A DNA stretch of 64,000 nucleotides from NCBI GenBank assembly GCA_016192065.1, contig JACPUX010000002.1:97337-161336 (forward strand), written 5' to 3'. Of this stretch, positions 20,553 through 28,660 are shown piece after piece. Positions within the stretch are counted from its first letter, which is position 1; every line of letters begins with the position of its first letter. Source of the stretch: Betaproteobacteria bacterium. GTDB taxonomy: Bacteria; Pseudomonadota; Gammaproteobacteria; Burkholderiales; Casimicrobiaceae. Both the position numbers and the translations under genes were made by a program. Under the pieces are notes generated by a model. It was not told the DNA's origin, did not search any database, and worked only from the letters and a program-made list of their open reading frames with translations.

Positions 20553-21136
20553 GAAGCGCTTTCTCTTTCCGCTGCTGGCCCCCCCTGGCATTGCTGCTGA
20601 TACTGCACGCCACCACTGCCTTCGCCGAACGGGCCGATCGCAGCAAGCCGATCGTGGTTGAGGCCGATGCCATGAGCGCCGACGACCAGAAGCAGGTCAC
20701 CACCTGGGAGCGCAATGTCATTGTCACCCAGGGCACGATGCAGATCCGAGCCGAGAAAGTCATCGTGCAACAGTTTCCCGATGGCACCCAGAACGCCACC
20801 GCCTGGGGCAAGCCCGTAAGTTTCCGGCAGAAGCGGGAAGGCATGGACGAATACGTCGAGGGTTTCGGCGAACGGCTGGAGTACCGTGGCAAGGACGAAC
20901 AAGTTAGCTTCTTCAACCAAGCGCGGGTCCGTCGCGGCCAGGACGAACTGCGCGGCAACTTCATCTCCTACAACGCCCACACCGAATTCTTCGAGGCCAA
21001 AGGTGGCGAAGCCGGCCGTGGCGGAAGGGTGCGCGGGGTCTTCCAGCCCAGCAGCAAGGATTCGGGGACGCCTGCCAAGCCCGCGGAAACGCTGCCGCTG
21101 CAACCCAGCCGCACGCTGACACCGTCGAGCGATTGA
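20549..21136 (+). CDS. lptA: LPS periplasmic bridge protein LptA
   Basis: This 195-residue protein starts at a GTG overlapping the lptC stop. It has a signal sequence ([14 protein letters not shown], likely cleaved before ERADRSKP). The OstA/LptA core reads [20 protein letters not shown], with further [19 protein letters not shown] strands. The C-terminal 40 residues are proline-rich and poorly conserved. It forms the bridge that carries LPS across the periplasm. Confidence 0.93.
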   Translation: MRSAFSFRCWPPLALLLILHATTAFAERADRSKPIVVEADAMSADDQKQVTTWERNVIVTQGTMQIRAEKVIVQQFPDGTQNATAWGKPVSFRQKREGMDEYVEGFGERLEYRGKDEQVSFFNQARVRRGQDELRGNFISYNAHTEFFEAKGGEAGRGGRVRGVFQPSSKDSGTPAKPAETLPLQPSRTLTPSSD

Positions 21137-21858
21137 TGTCCGAACTGGTGGCGAGCTCGCTCAAGAAACGCTACCGATCGCGTACCGTGGTCGAGGATGT
21201 TTCGCTGCGCGTGCATAGCGGTGAGGTGGTAGGCTTGCTCGGTCCGAACGGCGCCGGCAAGACCACCTGCTTCTATATGATCGTCGGCTTGGTGCCGGTC
21301 GACGGCGGCACCATTCAGCTCGACGACCGCGAGCTCTCGCGCATGCCCATCCACCTGCGCGCGCGCCTGGGCCTCTCCTATTTGCCCCAGGAGGCTTCGA
21401 TCTTCCGCAAGCTCACCGTGGCGGAAAATGTGCGCGCGATCCTGGAGCTGCAGGGTCTGGCCGGCAGCGAGCTGGAGAACCGGCTCGACGCCCTGCTCGA
21501 AGACCTATCCATCGAGCATCTGCGCGACAACCCCGCGGTGAGCCTTTCCGGGGGTGAGCGTCGGCGCACCGAAATTGCCCGGGCGCTGGCCACGCGCCCG
21601 CGCTTTATCCTCCTCGACGAGCCCTTCGCCGGGGTGGATCCCATCGCCGTGCTGGATATTCAGGAGATCATCGGCTTTCTCAAGGAACGCGAAATCGGCG
21701 TTCTGATTACCGACCACAACGTGCGCGAAACGCTGGGCATTTGCGACCGCGCCTACATTATCAACGAGGGGCATGTGCTCGCCTCGGGTAAGCCGGACGA
21801 AATTGTTTATAATGAAAGCGTCAGGAAGGTTTATCTCGGAGAGCATTTCCGCCTCTAG
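21136..21858 (+). CDS. lptB: LPS export ATPase LptB
   Basis: This 240-residue ABC ATPase has Walker [10 protein letters not shown], signature [16 protein letters not shown], Walker [14 protein letters not shown] and H-loop [10 protein letters not shown], the last being diagnostic for LptB. The ATG overlaps the lptA stop by a single base. A TTG one codon upstream is possible but less likely. It powers LPS extraction with LptFG, which are not in this window. Confidence 0.97.
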   Translation: MSELVASSLKKRYRSRTVVEDVSLRVHSGEVVGLLGPNGAGKTTCFYMIVGLVPVDGGTIQLDDRELSRMPIHLRARLGLSYLPQEASIFRKLTVAENVRAILELQGLAGSELENRLDALLEDLSIEHLRDNPAVSLSGGERRRTEIARALATRPRFILLDEPFAGVDPIAVLDIQEIIGFLKEREIGVLITDHNVRETLGICDRAYIINEGHVLASGKPDEIVYNESVRKVYLGEHFRL

Positions 21859-21924
21859 CCGATTCGGCCACGACGGAATACCAGGACTGGGGCCAGGAGT
21901 GTTGGACAGTTGGCAAGGTAAAGC

Positions 21925-23373
21925 ATGAAGCCCAGTCTTCAGCTCAAGCTCACCCAGCATCTCACGCTCACGCCGCAATTGCAGCAGTCGATCCGCCTGT
22001 TGCAGCTTTCCACCGTTGATCTGAACCAGGAAGTTGAACGCTTTCTCCAGGAAAACCCGCTGCTCGAACGCGCCGACCTCGACGAGCAGCGCCCAGCGAC
22101 CTATGTGCCTGACGCGGGCGCGGAGCCAGCAGTTCGGGAAGCCGCCCCGGAAGCGGCGCCCGAGCCGGCGCCCGCGGATGTCGGAGCCTACGAGGCCGAG
22201 GCAAGCTTCGACTCCTGGAGCGACTACCGCGCGTCCCGGAACGGCAACGGCCAGGACGATGACGAATCCTTCGCGCCGCAGCAGGCCGCCAGCCCGAGCT
22301 TGCGCGAACATCTGCTGGAACAGCTCTCGCTGCTGCCGCTATCACCCCGCGACCACGGTCTGGTGGCGTTGTTGATCGAAAACCTCGACGAGGCCGGCTA
22401 CCTCGACCTCGGACTGGATGAAATCGCCACGCTTTGCCCGGAAGAGCTGGATGTCGACCCACAGGAACTGGTCATCGCCTTGCAGCACTTGCAGCATTTT
22501 GAACCCGCTGGCGTGGGCGCGCGCCATCCCGCCGAGTGCTTGGCGATCCAATTGCGCGCTCTGCCGAACGACACGCCCCGAAGGGCTCTGGCCCTAAAGC
22601 TGGTGGGCGAACACCTCGAACTCCTGGCAGCACGCGATTTTGTCCGCCTCAAGCGAGTGTTGCGCTGCGACGACCAGGCCCTGCGCGAGACCCAGCAACT
22701 CATTCAATCCCTCAACCCTCGCCCCGGCGGCGGTTTCGGTCAATCGGAAACGCGCTACGTGGTGCCCGATGTCGTGGTGCGCAAGCTCAAAGGCCACTGG
22801 ACGGCGATGCTGAATGAAGGCGCGGTTCCGCGCCTCAAGCTCAACCGCATTTACGCCGATATCCTATCCAAGCACCGCGAGGGGGCGGGTTCTCCCCTGG
22901 CCGGGCAGTTGCAGGAGGCAAAGTGGCTGATTCGCAATGTCCAGCAACGCTGTGAGACCATCCTGCGGGTTTCACAAGCCATCGTGGAGCGGCAGCGGCA
23001 CTTCCTGGATCACGGCGAAGTCGCCATGCGCCCATTGGTTTTGCGGGAGATCGCCGATGAACTGGGCCTGCATGAATCCACCATATCCAGAGTGACCACG
23101 CAGAAGTACATGCTCACCCCGCGAGGCACCTTCGAGCTGAAGTATTTTTTTGGCAGCCATGTGGCAACCGACACTGGCGGTGCCTGTTCGGCCACCGCCA
23201 TCCGTGCCCTGATCAAGCAACTGGTGGCGAGCGAAAACCCGCGCCAGCCGCTGACGGACAGCCGGATTGCCGAGGTTCTTGGCGGCCAGGGCATCGTCGT
23301 GGCACGACGCACGATCGCCAAATACCGGGAGTCCCTCCAGATCGCCCCGGTCAACCTCCGCAAGTGTCTTTAG
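21925..23373 (+). CDS. rpoN: RNA polymerase sigma-54 factor
   Basis: This 482-residue sigma-54 factor has a glutamine-rich activator-interacting region I (LTQHLTLTPQLQQSIRLLQ), an acidic variable region II at about residues 60-120, the core-binding region and a C-terminal HTH. The RpoN box reads ARRTIAKYRESLQI and binds the -24 element. The window also holds a sigma-54 activator and a matching promoter for the phenol operon, so this factor has an evident client nearby. Confidence 0.97.
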   Translation: MKPSLQLKLTQHLTLTPQLQQSIRLLQLSTVDLNQEVERFLQENPLLERADLDEQRPATYVPDAGAEPAVREAAPEAAPEPAPADVGAYEAEASFDSWSDYRASRNGNGQDDDESFAPQQAASPSLREHLLEQLSLLPLSPRDHGLVALLIENLDEAGYLDLGLDEIATLCPEELDVDPQELVIALQHLQHFEPAGVGARHPAECLAIQLRALPNDTPRRALALKLVGEHLELLAARDFVRLKRVLRCDDQALRETQQLIQSLNPRPGGGFGQSETRYVVPDVVVRKLKGHWTAMLNEGAVPRLKLNRIYADILSKHREGAGSPLAGQLQEAKWLIRNVQQRCETILRVSQAIVERQRHFLDHGEVAMRPLVLREIADELGLHESTISRVTTQKYMLTPRGTFELKYFFGSHVATDTGGACSATAIRALIKQLVASENPRQPLTDSRIAEVLGGQGIVVARRTIAKYRESLQIAPVNLRKCL

Positions 23374-23403
23374 GCGGACCAACTCAACCCCAAGGAGGCT
23401 TCA

Positions 23404-23736
23404 ATGAACCTTAACCTGAGCGGACATCACCTCGAGATCACCCCGGCCATCCGGGACTACGTGACGGGGAAGCTGGAGCGGGTTACCCGCCACTTCGACC
23501 ACGTGATCGATGTGAACGTGATTCTCTCGGTGGACAAGCTGAGGCAGAAGGTGGAAGCCAACGTCCACATGCGAGGACGGGATCTGCACGCGGAAGTCAT
23601 CGATGAGGATATGTACGCCGCCATCGACCTCCTGGCCGACAAGCTCGATCGCCAGGTCTTGAAACACAAGGAGAAAATGAACGGTCAGCGCCACGAAGGC
23701 GTAGCCGCCAAACGGCAATCGGTCAACGAGGGCTGA
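23404..23736 (+). CDS. hpf: Ribosome hibernation promoting factor
   Basis: This 110-residue protein is of the short HPF/YfiA type (MNLNLSGHHLEITPAIRDYV, then KLERVTRHFDHVI). It binds the small ribosomal subunit in stationary phase. A strong ribosome site AAGGAGG lies eight bases before the ATG. The position between rpoN and ptsN is conserved in proteobacteria. Confidence 0.95.
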   Translation: MNLNLSGHHLEITPAIRDYVTGKLERVTRHFDHVIDVNVILSVDKLRQKVEANVHMRGRDLHAEVIDEDMYAAIDLLADKLDRQVLKHKEKMNGQRHEGVAAKRQSVNEG

Positions 23737-23766
23737 TTGCGCTAAAATTCTCGGTTTCCGAGCTTC

Positions 23767-23798
23767 GCCCCGGGGAGTCCGCGATGGCGCCCCGGGGC
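23767..23798 (+). terminator. GC-rich hairpin between hpf and ptsN
   Basis: The arms GCCCCGGGG and CCCCGGGGC pair perfectly across a 14-base loop, followed by a weak AAAATTCT tail. It lies in the 126-bp gap after hpf and may end or attenuate transcription before ptsN. The lack of a T run keeps confidence low. Confidence 0.4.
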
Positions 23799-23862
23799 AA
23801 AATTCTAGAGGCCGATCGCGACTTTTCCACACGGCGGCCATTTTCTGTTTCTTGAGACCAAT

Positions 23863-24327
23863 ATGAACCGCATCGCCTCGCTCCTGCCCATCGAGCATGT
23901 ACTCGCGGATCTCGATGTCGCCAGCAAGAAGCGGGTCTTCGAACAGGTCGGCTTGCTTTTCGAAAACCGCTGCGGCATCAGCCGCGCGCTGATTTACGAT
24001 AGCCTTTTTGCCCGCGAACGCCTGGGGTCAACCGGCCTGGGGCAGGGCGTGGCCATCCCGCATGGACGCATCAAGGGCTTGACCGAGGCGGTCGGCGCCT
24101 TCGTGCGCACCAAGGATCCGATTCCCTTCGAGGCGCCGGACGGCCGCCCGGTGTCACAAATCTTCATCCTGCTGGTTCCCGAAGATGCCACCGAGGCACA
24201 TCTCGAAATCCTGTCAGAGCTGGCGCAGATGTTCAGCGAAAGGAGTTTCCGCGACCGCCTCGCCGCCGCTCCAGGCGCCACCGCCCTGCATGCCCTGTTC
24301 AGCACGTGGCCCAATCATTCTCAATGA
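23863..24327 (+). CDS. ptsN: PTS IIA-like nitrogen regulatory protein
   Basis: This 154-residue EIIA-Ntr protein has the active-site histidine in GVAIPHGRIKGL near residue 66. It takes phosphate from the PTS-Ntr chain and regulates potassium transport and nitrogen-related processes. The next gene, hprK, starts seven bases after its stop, a conserved order in betaproteobacteria. Confidence 0.95.
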   Translation: MNRIASLLPIEHVLADLDVASKKRVFEQVGLLFENRCGISRALIYDSLFARERLGSTGLGQGVAIPHGRIKGLTEAVGAFVRTKDPIPFEAPDGRPVSQIFILLVPEDATEAHLEILSELAQMFSERSFRDRLAAAPGATALHALFSTWPNHSQ

Positions 24328-24334
24328 TCCCGCC

Positions 24335-25276
24335 ATGCGCCAGGTCAGTGTCGAGAAACTCTTCCAGGACAACCGCCAGAAGTTAGGCCTGACCTGGCTC
24401 GCTGGGCATCAGGGTGGGCACCGCACCCTGGCCGGCGACGCCGCGCTGAAACCCACCATCGGCCAGGTGGGACACATGAACTTCATCCACCCCTTCCGCA
24501 TGCAGATACTCGGGGCTGCGGAATTGGGTTATCTGCGTGCGCTCGATGAGCGCAGCGTACGCGAGCACGTCGACCGGCTCTTCACCGCCGACCTGGTGAC
24601 CATCGCCGTAGCCAACGGCGAGGCGGTTCCAGATTACCTCGTCGAGCAATGCGACCGGTACAACATCGCGCTGTTCACCTCGGCGCAGCCCAGTCCGCAT
24701 TTGGTCGACGTGTTCCGGCTCTATCTTTCGCGCGTGCTGGCGGAGATCACCACGTTGCACGGCGTCTTTCTGGACGTGCTGGAACTGGGTGTGCTCATCG
24801 CCGGGGCCTCGGCCATCGGCAAGAGTGAACTGGCTCTGGAACTCATCAGCCGCGGCCACGGCCTGATCGCCGACGACATCGTCGAACTCTATCGCATTTC
24901 GCCCGACACCCTGGAGGGGCGTTGCCCGGCCGTACTCAAGGACTTCCTCGAGGTGCGGGGCATCGGCATTCTGAACATCCGCACCATTTTCGGCGAGACC
25001 GCGGTCCGTCCCAGGAAGACCCTGAAGCTGATCGTGCAACTCGAGGACCACAGCAACGAGCAATTCAGCGAACTGGACCGCTTGCAGGTGAATGCCACCT
25101 ATCAGGAGATTCTGGGCGTGAACGTCCGCAAGGTCACCATTCCGGTGGCGGCAGGACGAAATCTGGCGGTGCTGGTGGAAGCGGCGGTGCGCAACTACGT
25201 GCTGCAGTTGCGCGGCATCGACAGCACCAAGGAGTTCATCGACCGGCAGCAAAAACTGCTGGAAGACGGCGCTTAG
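24335..25276 (+). CDS. hprK: HPr kinase/phosphorylase
   Basis: This 313-residue protein has the P-loop GASAIGKSELALELISRGH near residue 152 and the signature LEVRGIGILNIRTIFG. It phosphorylates HPr on serine and reverses the reaction. The ATG giving MRQVSVEKL follows the ptsN stop closely; the earlier in-frame ATG lies inside ptsN and is rejected. Confidence 0.96.
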   Translation: MRQVSVEKLFQDNRQKLGLTWLAGHQGGHRTLAGDAALKPTIGQVGHMNFIHPFRMQILGAAELGYLRALDERSVREHVDRLFTADLVTIAVANGEAVPDYLVEQCDRYNIALFTSAQPSPHLVDVFRLYLSRVLAEITTLHGVFLDVLELGVLIAGASAIGKSELALELISRGHGLIADDIVELYRISPDTLEGRCPAVLKDFLEVRGIGILNIRTIFGETAVRPRKTLKLIVQLEDHSNEQFSELDRLQVNATYQEILGVNVRKVTIPVAAGRNLAVLVEAAVRNYVLQLRGIDSTKEFIDRQQKLLEDGA

Positions 25277-25286
25277 GACTCGAACC

Positions 25287-26123
25287 ATGGACCTCCTGCT
25301 GGTTGGCGGGGTTTCAGGGTCGGGCAAGAGCGTTGCCATGGGTGCGCTCGAAGACAGCGGCTACTACGCCATAAACAACCTGCCCACCCCCCTTGCCGCG
25401 CCTCTGGCAGCCTATCTCAGGGACGCGCGCCACGATCGCGTGGCGATCAGCCTTGACGTCAAAACCGCGGAGAACATCGACGCCCTGCCGCGAGCGCTGG
25501 CTGAGCTTCGCGCTCAGGGCTGGACGGTGCGCTTTCTGTATCTCGACGCTAAGACCGATACTCTGGTGAAACGCTTTTCCGAAACGAGGAGACGCCACCC
25601 CTTGTCACGCGAGGATCGTACTCTGCAGGAAGCGATTCTGGTGGAACGCCAAATGCTCGCTGAACTCGCCACCCTCGGTTACCACGTCGACACCAGTGAT
25701 TTGTCGGCACACGCGCTGCGGGGCTGGATCAAGGACTTCATCAGTATCGACGCGGCACGCATGACCCTGCTGTTCCAGAGCTTCGGCTTCAAGCATGGCG
25801 TGCCGCTCGATGCCGACTTGGTATTCGATGTGCGCTGCTTGCCCAATCCACATTATGAGCCCCGGCTTACGTCCTTGACCGGCAAGGACGAGCCAGTGAT
25901 CACCTTTCTGCAAGCACATCCCGAGGTTGAGCGCATGATCGAGGAGATCCGCGGTTACCTTGAACGCTGGCTTCCCGCCTATGCGCGCGACAATCGTAAC
26001 TACCTGACGGTGGCCATCGGCTGCACCGGCGGCAAGCACCGGTCGGTCTATCTGGTGGAGCGCCTGGGTGGAATTTTCGCGGCAAGCTACCAGACCCTGC
26101 GCCGTCACCGCGAGTTGGCTTGA
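25287..26123 (+). CDS. rapZ: RNase adapter / nucleotide-binding protein RapZ
   Basis: This 278-residue protein has Walker A GGVSGSGKS at residue 6 onward and the conserved C-terminal stretch TVAIGCTGGKHRSVYLVE. In enterobacteria RapZ guides RNase E to the sRNA GlmZ to control glucosamine 6-phosphate synthesis. Outside them its targets are less clear. It lies ten bases after hprK. Confidence 0.96.
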   Translation: MDLLLVGGVSGSGKSVAMGALEDSGYYAINNLPTPLAAPLAAYLRDARHDRVAISLDVKTAENIDALPRALAELRAQGWTVRFLYLDAKTDTLVKRFSETRRRHPLSREDRTLQEAILVERQMLAELATLGYHVDTSDLSAHALRGWIKDFISIDAARMTLLFQSFGFKHGVPLDADLVFDVRCLPNPHYEPRLTSLTGKDEPVITFLQAHPEVERMIEEIRGYLERWLPAYARDNRNYLTVAIGCTGGKHRSVYLVERLGGIFAASYQTLRRHRELA

Positions 26124-26133
26124 GGCGGATTCG

Positions 26134-26529
26134 ATGGCAAGGTTACGCGCCCTGCGCACCCTCCTGTCCGGTTTGCGGCCGGGCGACTGGGTAACCGTCG
26201 GCCTGGGAGTCTGCGCGGCGCTCGGCATCACATTTTGGCAACCAGCCACAGGCTTTCCGGACATGGTTCGGGTGCGTGCCGGTGGAGCGCTTGTCGCCGA
26301 GCTCGATCCGCGCCTCACTCGTCGCTTGGAAGTGCGTGGCCCCCTGGGGACCAGCGTGATCGAAGTCGCCAACGGGCGCGCCCGCGTCGCCAGTGACCCT
26401 AGCCCGCGGCAGCTCTGCGTGCGCCAAGGCTGGCTCGCCCAAGCCGGAGAATTTGCCTTGTGTTTGCCCAACCAAGTCAGTGTGGAACTTCTGGGCCGTC
26501 AACGCCGCCATGACACGATCGTCTACTGA
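26134..26529 (+). CDS. NusG domain II-containing protein
   Basis: This 131-residue protein has one N-terminal membrane segment (about residues 18-34) and a NusG-II-like domain. The domain reads DMVRVRAGGALVAELD, GTSVIEVANGRARV and a CVRQGWL stretch, with cysteines in the pattern CVRQGW...CLPN. Such proteins often travel with a Gx transporter and sometimes with ApbE, but no apbE is here. It follows rapZ by ten bases and overlaps the next gene by 20 bp. Confidence 0.8.
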   Translation: MARLRALRTLLSGLRPGDWVTVGLGVCAALGITFWQPATGFPDMVRVRAGGALVAELDPRLTRRLEVRGPLGTSVIEVANGRARVASDPSPRQLCVRQGWLAQAGEFALCLPNQVSVELLGRQRRHDTIVY

Positions 26530-27034
26530 GCTTGCGGCGAGCCGCGAGGATGTACTGGTCGCGCGCATGGCCGCCGCCGCGGTCGCGCTGGCCTTGGCCG
26601 AGGCGGCGCTGCCCTCACCCATCCCGGGGGTGAAACCCGGACTGGCCAATATCGTCACTCTGCTCGTACTGCTGCGGCATGGCTGGCGGACCGCGGCGTG
26701 GGTCAGCCTGCTGCGGGTGGTGGTGGCCAGCTTGGTGCTCGGCAGCTTTCTTTCGCCCAGCTTCGTGCTGAGTCTTGCCGGCGCGGCAGCGAGCCTCTTG
26801 GTGCTGGGTGGCACGGCCAAGCTCCCGCGGTGCTGGTTCGGACCGGTCTCGCACAGCATACTCGCAGCCTTTGCACACGTGTTAGCGCAGCTCGTGGTGG
26901 TCTATATCTGGCTGATTCCCAGCCCGGCCTTATGGCATCTCCTGCCGGTATTCGCCGGGGCGGCACTTGTCTTTGGCCTGGTCAACGGGCTCGCCGTGCA
27001 AGGGCTTATGGAGCCCGACGCGCGCAAAGGCTAG
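26510..27034 (+). CDS. Gx transporter family membrane protein
   Basis: This 174-residue hydrophobic protein has the family signature LPSPIPGVKPGLANIVTLL and about five membrane segments. It is annotated in many genomes as Gx transporter or heptaprenyl diphosphate synthase component I. The true function is not established. The ATG giving MTRSSTELAA is within the end of the NusG-II gene, in keeping with coupling. Confidence 0.8.
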   Translation: MTRSSTELAASREDVLVARMAAAAVALALAEAALPSPIPGVKPGLANIVTLLVLLRHGWRTAAWVSLLRVVVASLVLGSFLSPSFVLSLAGAAASLLVLGGTAKLPRCWFGPVSHSILAAFAHVLAQLVVVYIWLIPSPALWHLLPVFAGAALVFGLVNGLAVQGLMEPDARKG

Positions 27035-27099
27035 AATGCCCATATGCCCCCTCTGCCATTGAAGCGGTCGCTGCGCCCGCCTTCCCCAGGGCCGCGCCG

Positions 27100-27729
27100 A
27101 TGATCTCCTGGCTGCGCCTTCCCCGCGCCCAGAACAGCCTGAGGCTGCCGCTCTTTCCCCTGAAGACGGTGCTCTTCCCGGGAGGCGTTCTGCCGCTCAA
27201 GGTTTTCGAGCAGCGCTACCTCGACATGGCCGCGGAGCGATTCAAGGCCGAGCAGCCCTTTGGCATCTGCCTTCTGACCGAGGGCGAGGAAATCGCCAGC
27301 GCGGCCAAAACCCCCGTGGTCTTCGCACCCATCGGCACGCTGGCCCATACCAAGTCTTGGGACATGCCCAGGCTGGGCATTCTTCATCTCGGCGTGGAAG
27401 GCGGACAGCGCTTTCAAGTCAAAGCGCATCAGACTTTGGCGGACGGCCTGATCCAGGCCGAGGTGCAACTGCTGGCGGCGGAGTCGCGCCCGCGAATCAC
27501 CGAGGCGCAAGAGCCCATGGCCAGGCTGCTGGAACTTCTGATCAGCCGCATCGGCGAAGACCGGTTCGGCAGCGAACGCCAATTCGACGATGCCTCCTGG
27601 GTGAGCTATCGGCTGGCGGAAATTCTACCGCTCAAGGCTTCGATCAAGCAGAACATGCTCGAAGTGAACGACTGCGAGGTACGCTTGCGGGTGTTGGAGC
27701 AATACCTGAAACGGGAAGGTCTGTTATGA
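27100..27729 (+). CDS. LON substrate-binding domain protein
   Basis: This 209-residue protein consists of the N-terminal LON (PUA-like) domain only: LPLFPLKTVLFPGGVLPLKVFEQRYLDM, then PIGTLAHT and LGVEGGQRFQV. The AAA+ and protease domains of Lon are absent, so it is not a protease. It may recognise substrates or work as an adaptor. The ATG at MISWLRLPR gives the standard start for this group. Confidence 0.88.
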   Translation: MISWLRLPRAQNSLRLPLFPLKTVLFPGGVLPLKVFEQRYLDMAAERFKAEQPFGICLLTEGEEIASAAKTPVVFAPIGTLAHTKSWDMPRLGILHLGVEGGQRFQVKAHQTLADGLIQAEVQLLAAESRPRITEAQEPMARLLELLISRIGEDRFGSERQFDDASWVSYRLAEILPLKASIKQNMLEVNDCEVRLRVLEQYLKREGLL

Positions 27730-27771
27730 GACCGTCCAAATCGCCGACGACTCCGCGAAGAGCCTAAACCC

Positions 27772-28566
27772 ATGCAGCAATACCTCGATCTCATGCATCT
27801 CCTGCTGCGCGAAGGGACGCGCAAGGAAGACCGTACCGGTACCGGCACGGTTTCACGCTTCGGGCACCAGATGCGCTTCGATCTGCGCCAAGGCTTTCCT
27901 CTGGTGACCACCAAGAAGCTGCACCTGAAGTCCATCATCCACGAACTGCTATGGTTCCTGCGCGGCGAAACCAACGTGCGCTCACTGCGGGACGTGGGGG
28001 TGAGCATCTGGGATGAATGGGCCGACGAGCAAGGCGAACTCGGCCCGATCTACGGCTATCAGTGGCGCAGCTGGCCCGCGCCCGAGGGACGGCATATCGA
28101 CCAGATCGAGCAGCTGCTGGCGCAGATTCGCGCCAACCCGGACTCGCGGCGGTTGATTGTTTCAGCCTGGAATGTTGCCGACCTACCGCGCATGGCGCTG
28201 CCCCCTTGCCACGCTTTCTTCCAGTTCTATGTCGCCGAGGGACGGCTGTCCTGCCAACTCTATCAGCGCAGCGCCGATGTATTCCTGGGTGTCCCCTTCA
28301 ATATTGCCAGCTACGCGCTGCTCACCCACATGATCGCCCAGCAGTGTGATCTAGAGGTCGGCGAGTTCATCTGGACCGGCGGCGACTGCCACTTGTACCT
28401 CAACCACTTCGAACAGGTGCGCACGCAACTCGATCGCCTGCCCTTCCCCTTGCCCCGGCTGATGATCAAGCGACGGCCAGATTCGCTGTTTGAGTACGCT
28501 TACGAGGATTTCGAAATCCAGGACTACCATTGCCACGCGCCGATCAAGGCGCCGGTGGCGGTGTGA
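27772..28566 (+). CDS. thyA: Thymidylate synthase
   Basis: This 264-residue enzyme converts dUMP to dTMP with methylene-tetrahydrofolate. The active-site cysteine lies in [14 protein letters not shown], and the DRTGTGT, LRGETNV and [11 protein letters not shown] stretches are typical. The length equals that of the Escherichia coli enzyme. A folA gene, often next to thyA, is not seen; the next gene is convergent. Confidence 0.98.
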   Translation: MQQYLDLMHLLLREGTRKEDRTGTGTVSRFGHQMRFDLRQGFPLVTTKKLHLKSIIHELLWFLRGETNVRSLRDVGVSIWDEWADEQGELGPIYGYQWRSWPAPEGRHIDQIEQLLAQIRANPDSRRLIVSAWNVADLPRMALPPCHAFFQFYVAEGRLSCQLYQRSADVFLGVPFNIASYALLTHMIAQQCDLEVGEFIWTGGDCHLYLNHFEQVRTQLDRLPFPLPRLMIKRRPDSLFEYAYEDFEIQDYHCHAPIKAPVAV

Positions 28567-28660
28567 ACCCTGGCCCGTCTCACCAATCGAGAATGGTCCC
28601 CTGGGTCGAGCATCACAGCGCGCAGTTTCGGCAAAACTTTTTCTGGCAGCTCGTCGCGGA